Assembly (NCBI RefSeq): GCF_006575665.1 | Contig: NZ_CP041253.1 | Coordinates: 1,741,501 to 1,805,500, forward strand | Direction of reading: 5' to 3' | DNA length: 64,000 bases | DNA from: Echinicola soli | GTDB taxonomy: Bacteria > Bacteroidota > Bacteroidia > Cytophagales > Cyclobacteriaceae | Shown here: positions 43,317 through 52,660 of the stretch, piece by piece | Layout of the letters: each line of letters begins with the position of its first letter | Numbering within the stretch: the stretch's first letter is position 1 | Made by a program: the position numbers and the translations under genes | The notes under the pieces: model-generated | Told to the model about the DNA's origin: nothing | The model's database searches: none | Seen by the model: the letters and a program-made list of their open reading frames with translations, nothing else

Positions 43317-46300
43317 ATGTTAAAGAAACTTAGCAAATTAATAGGTGCCGCCTTGTTGGTGCCTATTGCCAGTTGGGCGCAGGTGGATGCCAAGATTGCC
43401 CAATACCCCGATGTGTCTGACACCCATATCACCTTCAGCTATGGCGGTGACATCTGGATGGTTCCCAAGGCAGGAGGACTGGCCAATCGGCTGACCACCT
43501 CAAAAGGAACGGAGTCTTTCCCTAAATTTTCACCAGACGGTACCAAAGTGGCATTCAGTGGAATCTATAATGGCAATACAGATGTCTATGTGATGCCATC
43601 ACAAGGCGGCGTGCCGGATCGTTTGACCTTCCATGGTATGAGCGATCGAATGGTGGACTGGTACGGTGATGGGGAGCACGTATTGTTTGCCTCCTCCCGT
43701 GAAAGCGAGAAGCAGCGGTATAACCAGTTTTATAAAGTATCAGTGGATGGTGGATTGGCCGAAAAGCTCTCGGTTCCCTACGGGGAATTTGGAATGATTT
43801 CGCCAGACGGTAAGCAAATTGCCTACACACCTAAAAGTAGGGCGTTTAGGACATGGAAGCGCTATAAAGGAGGAATGGCCACGGATATTTACACCTTTGA
43901 TCTAGCGAACCATGCCTCTGAGAATATCAGTAATAGCATTTATAATGACGAATTCCCCATGTGGACGGCCGATAAGATATATTTCCTGTCCGATCGTGGA
44001 GCGCATCAACGTAACAATATTTACAGCTATGATTTGGCTAGTAAGGACATTGAACAAATCACGGATTTCAGTGATTTTGATGTACTGTTTCCAAGTATTG
44101 GAAAGGAAGAAATCGTATTTACCGCGGGAGGCAAGATTTATTTGCTGAACTTGGCTTCTGAGGAATATGCAGCAGTGAGCATTCAAGTGAGCACCGATGT
44201 AGCTTCACTAATGCCGCGAAAGGAAAATGTGAAGGATTTCATCCAAAATGTATGGCCGAGCTACGATGGTAACCGCGCCGTGTTCGAGGCGCGCGGAGAG
44301 CTCTTCTCAGTTCCTGCCAAGGATGGTCCAGTAATCAACCTTACACAATCTTCCGGTGTGGCGGAGCGCTATCCTTCTTGGTCACCGGACGGACGCTATA
44401 TGGCGTATTGGAGTGATCGGTCCGGTGAGTATGAGCTGACGATCAAAGACCTGAAAAATGGTGGCGAGGAAAAGGAACTTAGTGCATATGGAGCAGGTTA
44501 TCGCTATCAACTCTATTGGTCACCGGATAGCAAAAAGCTGGCTTTCGTGGATAAGGCCATGGACATTTATGTCTACGATAAGGAAAAGGATAAAACCACC
44601 CATGTGGACAAGCAGAAATCCCTGTTTCAATATGGTCTTGATAATTTTTCAGTTTCCTGGTCACCGGATAGCCGCTATTTGGCATTTGAAAAGAATCTCA
44701 CCAATCAGCACAATGCCCTTGCGGTATTTGATACGGAAGCTGGGGAACTCCACCAGGTGACCTCAGGCTTTTATAGTGATAATAATCCCGTTTTTGGACC
44801 GGAAGGAAAATATTTGTACTGCTTGACGAACCGGGATTTTGATCCGGTGTACAGTGACTTTGAAGGCACTTGGGTCTACGCCAATGCCACCCAATTGGCA
44901 GCGATTCCTTTGAGCAAGGAAACGGCTTCTCCATTGGCACCGAAGAATGATTCTACCTCAGTGAAGGAGGAAGAAAAATCAGATGAAAAAGACAGCAAAA
45001 GCAAGAATGATAAAAAGAAGGAAGAAGGCGATGAGGAAGAAAAAGAGAAAGCCGTAAAAATTGATTGGGATGGTTTGGAGCGACGGCTGGTGGTTTTGCC
45101 GCCAGCAGCAGGTAATTATAGCAGTTTGGGAGCAGTAAAGGGCAAAATACTTTACCTAAAACATCCCGTCACTGGTTCCGAATCCCATCAATCAGAACTT
45201 GTCTATTATGATCTGGAAGAGCGGGAATCCAAGACCGTGATGGGCAATGTCAGCGGATACCGCTTGACGGCCAATGGGGAAAAGGCCCTGGTAGTTTCCC
45301 AAGGTGCTTTTGGCATCATCGGCATTGGCGAAGGCAAAAAGCTGGAGGATAAAATGCCTACGGACAAGATGGAGATGACACTGGTGCCCAAAGAAGAGTG
45401 GCGACAGATTTTTAATGATGCCTGGCGCCTGGAGCGGGATTTCTTCTATGACCCTAACATGCACGGAGTAGACTGGGAAGCCATGCGTGACCATTATGGT
45501 AAGTTGATCGATAATGCGATCACCCGGGAAGATGTCAACTACATCATTGGAGAACTGATCGGGGAGATCAGTGCATCCCATACCTACAGGGGCGGGGGAG
45601 ATACAGAAAGTGCTTCTGGCAAGTCTGTTGGTTATTTGGGCATCGACTGGGGCGTGAAAGATGATGCCTATTATGTGAAGAAGATCATCCGAGGTGCTCC
45701 ATGGGACAATGAGGCCAGGTCGCCGTTGGATGAAGCTGGCGTGGATGTGGGTGAAGGGGATTTTATTCTTGCGGTAAATGGCGTGCCATTGGATATGGAA
45801 AAGGATCCTTGGGCAGCCTTTGAGGATTTGGCAAAGGAGACCGTGGAGCTGACCGTAAATGACAAGCCCAACCTGGACGGTGCGAAAAAGATAATGGTTA
45901 AGACACTTGGCTCGGAAACACGGCTAAGGAACCTGGCTTGGATAGAAGCAAACAGAAAGCGTGTTGAGGAAGCTACGGATGGTAAGATCGGCTATATCTA
46001 TGTCCCGAGTACAGGCTATGACGGACAGCAGGAATTGGCCAGGATGTTTTATGCACAATTTGACAAGCAAGGCCTGATCATCGATGAACGCTTCAATAAT
46101 GGAGGTCAGATTCCGGATAGATTTATCGAATTACTTGACAGAAAGCCGTTGGCCTTTTGGGCAGTGCGGGATGGTGAGACATGGCAGTGGCCACAAGTCG
46201 CCAATTTTGGCCCGAAAGTAATGCTGATAAACGGCTGGAGTGGATCAGGTGGTGACGCATTTCCGGATTATTTCCGCAAGGCAGGTCTTGGCCCACTTAT

Positions 46301-46580
46301 CGGGACCAGGACTTGGGGAGGGTTGATCGGCATTTCGGGAGCTCCTTCCCTGATTGACGGAGGCTCGGTGACCGTACCTACTTTTAGGATGTTTGACCCT
46401 GATGGCGGTTGGTTCAAAGAGGGCCATGGCGTAGATCCTGATATTGAGGTAGCTGAAGACCCTACTGCATTGGCCAATGGCACCGATCCACAATTGGAAA
46501 AAGCCATAGAGGAAACACTTAGACTGCTGAGAGAGCATCCCCCCATCCAGCCGAAGGTGCCTGAATATGAGGAAAAATAA
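43317..46580 (+). CDS. Tricorn-type S41 protease with beta-propeller and PDZ domains
   Basis: 1087 residues. Signal peptide (LSKLIGAALLVPIASWAQ), so it is exported. Residues about 25-540 are WD40/TolB-like propeller repeats (FPKFSPDGTKVAFSG, YPSWSPDGRYMAYWSDR, LYWSPDSKKLAFVD). A highly charged low-complexity insert (about 541-580, Lys/Glu/Asp rich) follows, then a tricorn C1 helical domain (WRQIFNDAWRLERDFFYDPNMHGVDW), a PDZ domain (about 770-860) and the S41 domain with the nucleophile Ser in GWSGSGGDAF near residue 972. It degrades peptides, probably in the periplasm. The charged insert is unusual and may be a flexible linker. Confidence 0.94.
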   Translation: MLKKLSKLIGAALLVPIASWAQVDAKIAQYPDVSDTHITFSYGGDIWMVPKAGGLANRLTTSKGTESFPKFSPDGTKVAFSGIYNGNTDVYVMPSQGGVPDRLTFHGMSDRMVDWYGDGEHVLFASSRESEKQRYNQFYKVSVDGGLAEKLSVPYGEFGMISPDGKQIAYTPKSRAFRTWKRYKGGMATDIYTFDLANHASENISNSIYNDEFPMWTADKIYFLSDRGAHQRNNIYSYDLASKDIEQITDFSDFDVLFPSIGKEEIVFTAGGKIYLLNLASEEYAAVSIQVSTDVASLMPRKENVKDFIQNVWPSYDGNRAVFEARGELFSVPAKDGPVINLTQSSGVAERYPSWSPDGRYMAYWSDRSGEYELTIKDLKNGGEEKELSAYGAGYRYQLYWSPDSKKLAFVDKAMDIYVYDKEKDKTTHVDKQKSLFQYGLDNFSVSWSPDSRYLAFEKNLTNQHNALAVFDTEAGELHQVTSGFYSDNNPVFGPEGKYLYCLTNRDFDPVYSDFEGTWVYANATQLAAIPLSKETASPLAPKNDSTSVKEEEKSDEKDSKSKNDKKKEEGDEEEKEKAVKIDWDGLERRLVVLPPAAGNYSSLGAVKGKILYLKHPVTGSESHQSELVYYDLEERESKTVMGNVSGYRLTANGEKALVVSQGAFGIIGIGEGKKLEDKMPTDKMEMTLVPKEEWRQIFNDAWRLERDFFYDPNMHGVDWEAMRDHYGKLIDNAITREDVNYIIGELIGEISASHTYRGGGDTESASGKSVGYLGIDWGVKDDAYYVKKIIRGAPWDNEARSPLDEAGVDVGEGDFILAVNGVPLDMEKDPWAAFEDLAKETVELTVNDKPNLDGAKKIMVKTLGSETRLRNLAWIEANRKRVEEATDGKIGYIYVPSTGYDGQQELARMFYAQFDKQGLIIDERFNNGGQIPDRFIELLDRKPLAFWAVRDGETWQWPQVANFGPKVMLINGWSGSGGDAFPDYFRKAGLGPLIGTRTWGGLIGISGAPSLIDGGSVTVPTFRMFDPDGGWFKEGHGVDPDIEVAEDPTALANGTDPQLEKAIEETLRLLREHPPIQPKVPEYEEK

Positions 46581-46651
46581 TCCTGAACAGATCGGCAAAG
46601 AAGAAAATCGATGTTCATGAATATGACATTATAAGCTTATTTACCACTTAA

Positions 46652-46686
46652 TCATGCCATGGCTGCAAGTCGTGGCATGATTTTGT
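46652..46686 (+). terminator. Terminator of the tricorn gene
   Basis: TCATGCCA pairs with TGGCATGA around a 13-nt loop, followed by TTTTGTTAT. Confidence 0.7.
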
Positions 46687-46749
46687 TATAGCTAATTGAA
46701 GAACCTGTTTATTTTTAGTAATTTAAATGATAATACCACATATACTCAT

Positions 46750-47814
46750 ATGGTTTTATTAATCCTTTACCTGACGCTGGCGATAGGGGTGTCTTTTTTG
46801 TGTTCCATGCTGGAAGCAGCGCTACTAAGCATTACACCTTCGTACATTGCTACACTGCAGGAAAAAGGAAAGGCCTATGCCAAGCAGCTGATGGTGCTAA
46901 AAGAGAATATCAACCAACCCTTGGCGGCCATTCTATCCTTTAACACTATCGCCCATACGGTGGGTGCTGCAGGAGTGGGTGCGCAGGCGGTGGAGGTTTT
47001 TGGCCAGCAGTATTTTGGCTATATTTCCGCAGGCCTGACCATTGCCATCTTGGTGTTTTCAGAAATCATTCCCAAATCCATCGGTGCTAACTATTGGAAA
47101 CAGCTGGTGCCTTTTATTGGAGGAATCCTTAAGGTGATGATCTATGGACTTTATCCGCTGGTAAAGGTTTCTGAATATTTAACACAGTTTTTTAAATCCG
47201 ATGACCAGCATACCACCAGTCGTGAGGAGTTGGCAGCCATGACGACCATCGCCACCAAAGAAGGGATATTTAGGGAAGATGAGTCTAAGATTATTCAAAA
47301 TCTCATCCGGTTTAGATCGATTTTGGTCACCAATGTCATGACCCCAAGGACGGTCACTGTAGCCATGGAGGAAAATGAAACCGTGAAGGATTTTTATGCC
47401 AAGTCTGATTCGAGAAGGTTTTCGAGATTTCCGATTTATAACAAAACTATTGACGATATCACAGGTTATATCATGAAGCATGATGTACTGGCACAGCTTG
47501 CCGAGGATAATTTTGGCAAAAAGCTTGCGGAGCTTAAGCGTGAAATCACCATTGTGTATGAGCATTATCCGATTCCGTCGGTTTTAGAAACTATGCTAAA
47601 TAAACGTGAACACATCGCTTTGGTCGTCGATAAATATGGCGGCATGTCTGGTATCGTGACGATGGAGGATATTTTAGAAACACTGCTGGGCATGGAAATT
47701 CAGGATGAGAGTGATGAGGAAAGGGATATGCAAGTATTGGCCAGAAACAAATGGGCCGAACGAGCCAAGAGGATGGGGCTTATCTTCGATACCCCGGGCG
47801 AAAATATCGATTGA
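46750..47814 (+). CDS. CNNM/CorC-type membrane protein (DUF21 plus CBS pair)
   Basis: 354 residues from ATG 46750 (MVLLILYLTLAIGVSF); a further in-frame start at 46696 adds 18 polar residues and is less likely. The N-terminal DUF21 domain (about 1-165) has four hydrophobic segments, including SFLCSMLEAALLSITPSYI and ILVFSEIIPKSIGANYW. Two CBS domains follow (about 195-320), with VMTPRTVTVAMEENETVKDF and HIALVVDKYGGMSGIVTMEDILE. The C-terminal CorC_HlyC domain seen in longer members is missing. Family members move or sense Mg2+ or Co2+. Confidence 0.88.
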   Translation: MVLLILYLTLAIGVSFLCSMLEAALLSITPSYIATLQEKGKAYAKQLMVLKENINQPLAAILSFNTIAHTVGAAGVGAQAVEVFGQQYFGYISAGLTIAILVFSEIIPKSIGANYWKQLVPFIGGILKVMIYGLYPLVKVSEYLTQFFKSDDQHTTSREELAAMTTIATKEGIFREDESKIIQNLIRFRSILVTNVMTPRTVTVAMEENETVKDFYAKSDSRRFSRFPIYNKTIDDITGYIMKHDVLAQLAEDNFGKKLAELKREITIVYEHYPIPSVLETMLNKREHIALVVDKYGGMSGIVTMEDILETLLGMEIQDESDEERDMQVLARNKWAERAKRMGLIFDTPGENID

Positions 47815-47851
47815 CGAAAATAATTTATAAACAATTTTCAAAGGAGTTTTT

Positions 47852-48973
47852 ATGGAAAAGCAATACCCCAGTAGCATCATACTGGCAGCAAAGTTAATCG
47901 TCCTGTTTCTGACAGTGGCCGTCGCCTACTTTTTAAAAAGTGTGTTGGTGCCTTTGATGTTTGCATTGGTAATATCTATTATGTTATTTCCATTATGTAG
48001 CTTTTTGGAAAGAATAAAACTGCCAAGGGCGGCAGCCTCCATCATTTCGGTCATTGTGGCGTCCATGATTCTTTCAGGGCTGTTGTATTTTATAGTACAC
48101 CAGGTAATTGTTATTGGAAAGGACGGCCAGGATATTGCCAATAATTTTGGTAATATCTATGATAGCATCCAAGGTTGGTTAGAGTCCACATTTGGCCTGC
48201 AGCCAGGGGAATTGACACAGCGAATCCGTGAGGAGGGCCAAAAGTCCCTTTCCGGTGTAGGAAAATACCTGACATCTGTTTTCAGCTCAGCCGGCGGGAC
48301 ACTTGCCAATGGCATCCTTGTGCCACTCTACACATTCTTTTTCTTGTATTACAGGGATTTCTTTAAAGATTTCCTCATTCAGGCTGTCAAAGGAGCTTCC
48401 GCAAGTAAAATGGTGGATACGATCGATAAAATTTATCATGTCATCCAGAGCTACCTTTTGGGGCTGGTGATGGTCATGGGGATCATTGCAGTGCTCAATA
48501 CGGTGGGCTTATTGCTCATGGGATTGGAATACGCTTGGTTTTTCGGTACTCTTGCAGCAATATTGATATTGATCCCTTATATCGGGGTGGCCATCGGTTC
48601 TGTTATTCCAGCCCTTTTTGCGCTGGCTACGATGGACAGTTATTGGTACGCGCTGGGTGTTATTGGCTGGTTTCAGGTGGTACAGTTTCTGGAGGGGAAT
48701 TTCATTACACCAAATATCGTAGGAGGAAAAGTAAGCCTTAATCCGCTGATTGCCATCATCTCACTGCTTTTGGGTGGGATGTTATTTGGATTGGGAGGAT
48801 TGATTTTGGCTATTCCTATGGTGGCTGTGATGAAGATTATTTTTGAAATGACCGATGCTACAAAGCCATTTAGTTTCTTGATTGGTGAGCCTGATGCAGA
48901 CCATCTAAAGAAAGATTCTTACGAAAAATTACTCGATAAACACCAGCTGAACAAAGAGAAAGAAGAAGAATAA
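47852..48973 (+). CDS. AI-2E family transporter (PerM/UPF0118)
   Basis: 373 residues with eight hydrophobic segments. Conserved blocks include LVPLYTFFFLYYRDFFKDF and the late LIPYIGVAIGSVIPALFALAT and NFITPNIVGGKVSLNPLIAIISLLLGG. Family members were named for autoinducer-2 export, and other members are Na+(Li+)/H+ antiporters; the substrate here is open. It is preceded by AAAGGAG 5-11 nt before the ATG, an unusually good Shine-Dalgarno sequence for this lineage. A Pmp3-type mini-protein follows after 36 nt. Confidence 0.9.
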   Translation: MEKQYPSSIILAAKLIVLFLTVAVAYFLKSVLVPLMFALVISIMLFPLCSFLERIKLPRAAASIISVIVASMILSGLLYFIVHQVIVIGKDGQDIANNFGNIYDSIQGWLESTFGLQPGELTQRIREEGQKSLSGVGKYLTSVFSSAGGTLANGILVPLYTFFFLYYRDFFKDFLIQAVKGASASKMVDTIDKIYHVIQSYLLGLVMVMGIIAVLNTVGLLLMGLEYAWFFGTLAAILILIPYIGVAIGSVIPALFALATMDSYWYALGVIGWFQVVQFLEGNFITPNIVGGKVSLNPLIAIISLLLGGMLFGLGGLILAIPMVAVMKIIFEMTDATKPFSFLIGEPDADHLKKDSYEKLLDKHQLNKEKEEE

Positions 48974-49009
48974 GTTTTATAACGAAAGACAATAGAAACA
49001 AAAAAAGTT

Positions 49010-49177
49010 ATGACAAATATCATTCGTATTATACTGGCCGTGATATTACCTCCCTTGGGGGTGTTTTTCACCGTGGGATTGGGCAAGTCCTTTTGGATCA
49101 ATGTCCTCCTGACGTTGTTGGGATTTATTCCGGGGATCATCCATGCGATATGGATTATTGCTAAGCAAAGTGAGTAA
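49010..49177 (+). CDS. YqaE/Pmp3 family membrane mini-protein
   Basis: 55 residues: MTNIIRIILAVILPPLGVFF, then TVGLGKSFWINVLLTLLG and FIPGIIHAIWII ending AKQSE. Two transmembrane helices with the family signature ILPPLGVF in the first and LGFIPGIIHAIWI in the second (UPF0057/PF01679). These proteins affect membrane potential and salt or stress tolerance in yeast and plants. It sits 36 nt after the AI-2E-type gene and 31 nt before the Kv-like channel gene, so it is probably part of that transcript. Confidence 0.9.
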   Translation: MTNIIRIILAVILPPLGVFFTVGLGKSFWINVLLTLLGFIPGIIHAIWIIAKQSE

Positions 49178-49208
49178 GCATCCAATGGTTTAGAAGCCCA
49201 ATGATATC

Positions 49209-50012
49209 ATGAAGTTGACAAGGAAAAGGCTGGCGCATATTGTTTTTGAATCCGATGATGTCGCCTCCAAGCGTTTTGACGTGATACTGTTGGTGGCGAT
49301 TTTGGGCAGTGTGACGATAGCGATTTTAGATTCTGTAAAAGCATTGCACAATGCATATGGGACGGTGTTTTATCTCTTAGAGTGGGGTTTTACCATCCTT
49401 TTTACCGTTGAATACTTGCTGAGGGTCTGGCTAAGCCGACGTACGACAGGCTATGTCTTTAGTTTTTACGGAATAGTGGATCTACTGGCGATCTTGCCCA
49501 CTTATCTTAGCTTGGTCGTGGCCAATAGCCATTTCTTGGCAGTGGTCAGGGCACTGCGGTTTTTGAGGGTACTAAGGGTCCTGAAACTCGGTCGATACCT
49601 GCGAGAGGCGCAAGTACTGACCGAGGCATTATATAATAGCCGATTAAAGATCCAGGTATTCTTGGGATCTGTCGTGACCATCGTTTTGGTAATGGGCACG
49701 GTCATGTTTTTTATAGAAGGGCCGGAGAGCGGGTTTACCAGCATCCCAACAGCCATGTACTGGGCTATCGTCACTTTGACGACGGTAGGGTATGGTGACA
49801 TTTCTCCTGCAACTCCACTTGGCCAACTTATGGCTTCATTGATCATGCTGTTGGGCTATGCGATCATCGCGGTTCCTACGGGGATTGTCACCTCTGAAAT
49901 ATCAGCTTCTACAAAGCGTAGCAAGCAAGATCAGCGGTCTTGCCATACCTGTCATGCTACCGGGCATGATGAAGACGCCTATCACTGCAAATATTGTGGA
50001 ACAAGACTTTGA
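49209..50012 (+). CDS. Kv-like voltage-gated potassium channel with C-terminal zinc ribbon
   Basis: 267 residues: six-helix (S1-S6) plan. S4 carries regularly spaced arginines (RALRFLRVLRVLKLGRYLR). The pore loop has the K+ selectivity filter TTVGYGD near residue 191, and S6 is SLIMLLGYAIIAVPTGIV. After S6 comes a short cytoplasmic tail ending in a zinc-ribbon-like motif, CHTC-x(n)-HCKYCG, in place of the RCK or cNMP domains seen in other prokaryotic channels. It would pass K+ on depolarisation, with gating perhaps influenced by metal or redox through the ribbon (inference). Confidence 0.93.
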   Translation: MKLTRKRLAHIVFESDDVASKRFDVILLVAILGSVTIAILDSVKALHNAYGTVFYLLEWGFTILFTVEYLLRVWLSRRTTGYVFSFYGIVDLLAILPTYLSLVVANSHFLAVVRALRFLRVLRVLKLGRYLREAQVLTEALYNSRLKIQVFLGSVVTIVLVMGTVMFFIEGPESGFTSIPTAMYWAIVTLTTVGYGDISPATPLGQLMASLIMLLGYAIIAVPTGIVTSEISASTKRSKQDQRSCHTCHATGHDEDAYHCKYCGTRL

Positions 50013-50037
50013 TACTAATTAAAACCGAAATATATCA

Positions 50038-50067
50038 TTTGTTTTTTGCCAAGTTGGCCTAACTTTG
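50038..50067 (+). promoter_or_regulatory. Promoter of ktrB
   Basis: TTTG at 50038-50041, 18-nt spacer, TAACTTTG at 50060-50067: an exact Bacteroidota promoter. Transcription would start about 12 nt before the ATG at 50087, an unusually short leader. It separates KtrB/KtrA expression from the channel gene that ends at 50012. Confidence 0.75.
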
Positions 50068-50086
50068 CCGCATTTAATTCAGAAGT

Positions 50087-51865
50087 ATGAATCTTGATAA
50101 GAAGCTGATCAAACAAATCATCGAAAAAGTAATCCTGGTACTTAGCTTTGCTGGATTTGCCTTGGTGATTTATGAGGAAGGTTTTGAAAAGCCGCTTTTG
50201 ACCGAAGCAGATTCTCATTTGCTGCTGAAAATCATGTTGTCGTCCATTTGGGCAGGTTACCTTGCCTTGTACTTTTTGATCAAATCCAAAACACCTTTTA
50301 GCAATAAACGGATTTCGGAACTGGTGGCCATATTGATCATCAGTGGTATCCTCCTGTTTATCTTTACAGATTACGCCATTCCTGGGCTGGATGTGGTCAC
50401 CCAAGCGACGACCGACCGGTTCTTGGTGGATTTACTGGTAGCAGGGGTGTTTTTGATTGAGCTTTCCAAAGTGAGTTTGGGCGTTAATGAATTGCAGTTA
50501 AATCCTCCGCTGATATTTATTCTCAGCTTTTTGGTGCTGATCTTGATTGGCACGGTACTGTTAATGCTGCCAAATGCAACCAATGGCCCCATTCACTTAA
50601 TTGATGCCCTTTTTACTTCCACAAGTGCGGTTTGTGTTACCGGCCTTATCGTATTGGATACAGCCAAGGATTTTACCCTATTCGGACAATTGATCATTAT
50701 GCTGTTGTTCCAGCTGGGAGGTTTGGGAATGATGACTTTCACGAGTTTCTTTGGCTTCTTCTTTCGCGGGAGCTTTAGTATCCAAAACCAGCTTTTCCTA
50801 AAGGATTTTATCAATGAGGATAATTTTGGAGAGATATTCAGTACACTGATGAAAGTCATCCTATTTACGTTTCTGGTGGAGGGCGTTGCTGCGATACTGA
50901 TATTTTTCTCATTGAATAGCGATTTGTTCAGTGGTGTAGGTGAAATGATATTCTTCAGTATCTTTCATAGTATTTCCGGCTTCTGTAATGCAGGGTTCAG
51001 CATCCTGAGCAATGGCCTTTATGAGCAAGGCTTCCGGGATAATTATAATATGCAGCTTATCATTGCTGTTTCTATTATTTTGGGAGGTATAGGTTTTCCT
51101 GTAGTGCTTAATTATTATGGTTACTTGAAGCATTTCATCCGGGGGATGTTTAGAAAGATCGTTTTCAAGGAAAGCTATCGACATTTGCCCAGGGTAGTCA
51201 ATATTGGAACACGGTTGATTGTACTGACGACAGGGGTTTTGATTTTGGTAGGCTTTGTTTCCTATTGGATTTTGGAAACAAACCATACTTTGGCGGGATT
51301 AGACACCTATGGGAAGCTCGTGACCTCGTTCTTTGGGGCAGTGACGCCCCGGACGGCAGGGTTTAATACTGTGGACATGTCGGTACTTTCAGTGCCTACA
51401 GTGCTGATTTATTTGCTCTTGATGTGGATAGGGGCTTCTCCAGGTTCCACCGGAGGGGGCTTGAAGACCAGTACCTTTGCAGTGGCCATTTTAAGTTCCT
51501 TCAGCATTGCTAAAGGGAAAGACAGGGTGGAAGTGTTTAGAAGGGAAATTTCCAGTAGTACGCTCAGAAAAGCTTTTGCGGTGACATTTCTTTCTTTTAT
51601 GGTCATTGGAACAGCGGTTTTTGCCTTGATGTTGTTTGATAGGGATTTGCCATTGATGAGTGTGGTTTTTGAGGCTTTTTCGGCTTTTTCCACGGTGGGG
51701 CTAAGTCTTGGCATAACAGGGGACTTGAGCTTTGGAAGTAAAATGGTATTGATACTGACCATGTTTATTGGTAGGGTAGGGATACTCACATTGCTGATTG
51801 CCATTAGCAAGGGGGTTAAGAACTTGAGTTATCGCTATCCAGAAGAAAGTGTCTTTATCACCTAA
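50087..51865 (+). CDS. ktrB: TrkH/KtrB family potassium uptake membrane subunit
   Basis: 592 residues. The N-terminal 130 residues form an extra membrane region (FALVIYEEGFEKPLL and LVAILIISGILLFIF). Four M1-P-M2 repeats follow, with filter-like turns TSTSAVCVTGL, HSISGFCNAGFS, TPRTAGFNTVD and FSAFSTVGLSLG, each with the single conserved glycine. GASPGSTGGGLKTSTFAV is the gating-loop signature. It works with the RCK protein KtrA that follows 102 nt later, and is driven by Na+ or H+ in the family. Confidence 0.94.
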   Translation: MNLDKKLIKQIIEKVILVLSFAGFALVIYEEGFEKPLLTEADSHLLLKIMLSSIWAGYLALYFLIKSKTPFSNKRISELVAILIISGILLFIFTDYAIPGLDVVTQATTDRFLVDLLVAGVFLIELSKVSLGVNELQLNPPLIFILSFLVLILIGTVLLMLPNATNGPIHLIDALFTSTSAVCVTGLIVLDTAKDFTLFGQLIIMLLFQLGGLGMMTFTSFFGFFFRGSFSIQNQLFLKDFINEDNFGEIFSTLMKVILFTFLVEGVAAILIFFSLNSDLFSGVGEMIFFSIFHSISGFCNAGFSILSNGLYEQGFRDNYNMQLIIAVSIILGGIGFPVVLNYYGYLKHFIRGMFRKIVFKESYRHLPRVVNIGTRLIVLTTGVLILVGFVSYWILETNHTLAGLDTYGKLVTSFFGAVTPRTAGFNTVDMSVLSVPTVLIYLLLMWIGASPGSTGGGLKTSTFAVAILSSFSIAKGKDRVEVFRREISSSTLRKAFAVTFLSFMVIGTAVFALMLFDRDLPLMSVVFEAFSAFSTVGLSLGITGDLSFGSKMVLILTMFIGRVGILTLLIAISKGVKNLSYRYPEESVFIT

Positions 51866-51967
51866 GCATACAAGGTGCCAAGTATCAAGAAGTGGGTTTC
51901 AATAATGTCTGTAAACAGTGGGCCGTGGATGATTGGCCCAATAACGTAAGAACTAACAACTAAGGAT

Positions 51968-52660
51968 ATGAAATTTATCATAGTAGGAATGGGGAATTTT
52001 GGGGCTTATTTAGCTGCCCGACTGACCGATAAGGGCCATGAGGTCATCGGTGTGGACAGTGATATGTCCAAAATCGAAGGGGTCAAGGAAAAGGTGACCC
52101 ATACCATCTGCATGAATGCCACCGATAAACAGGCTGTCAAAAACCTGCCGATAAAGGATACTGACGTCGTGCTGATCGCTATTGGTGAAGATATGGGGGC
52201 ATCTATTATGGCCACTGCGGTATTTAAGGAGTTGCAGGCCAAACGGATTATCAGCCGCGCCATTACCAATACCCACGAGACGGTAATTAAGGCCATCGGT
52301 ATTGACGAAATCATCCACCCAGAGGAAGAGACTGCCGAGCGATTGGCCAAGAAACTGGAGATGAAAGGAGTGATCGACAGTTTTGATATTTCTGACGGTT
52401 TTAATATCGTAGAACTCAATGCTCCAAAAGAATTTATTGGCAAGACCATCGGCGAAACAGATGTGAGAAATCGCTTTAATGTCAATATCCTAACCATTAT
52501 CAAGATCAGAAATCGACCAAATCTTTTCGGAGATATGCAGGAGCGTCAAAAGGTCTTGGGTGTGGTCAGTGGCAGTACGGTCATTGAAGAGAACGATATA
52601 CTGGTACTTTTTGGTGATTTCAAGGATATCCAAAAAGTGTTGGACTTAAACGAGGAGTAG
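51968..52660 (+). CDS. ktrA: TrkA/KtrA family RCK regulatory subunit of potassium uptake
   Basis: 230 residues. RCK_N Rossmann domain with GMGNFGAYLA at 7-16 and the acidic residues of the second strand (VIGVDSDMSKIE), then RCK_C (about 145-225, FNIVELNAPKEFIGKTIGETDVR). It binds nucleotides (ATP/ADP or NAD in the family) and gates KtrB. It is the last gene of the potassium group. Confidence 0.95.
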   Translation: MKFIIVGMGNFGAYLAARLTDKGHEVIGVDSDMSKIEGVKEKVTHTICMNATDKQAVKNLPIKDTDVVLIAIGEDMGASIMATAVFKELQAKRIISRAITNTHETVIKAIGIDEIIHPEEETAERLAKKLEMKGVIDSFDISDGFNIVELNAPKEFIGKTIGETDVRNRFNVNILTIIKIRNRPNLFGDMQERQKVLGVVSGSTVIEENDILVLFGDFKDIQKVLDLNEE

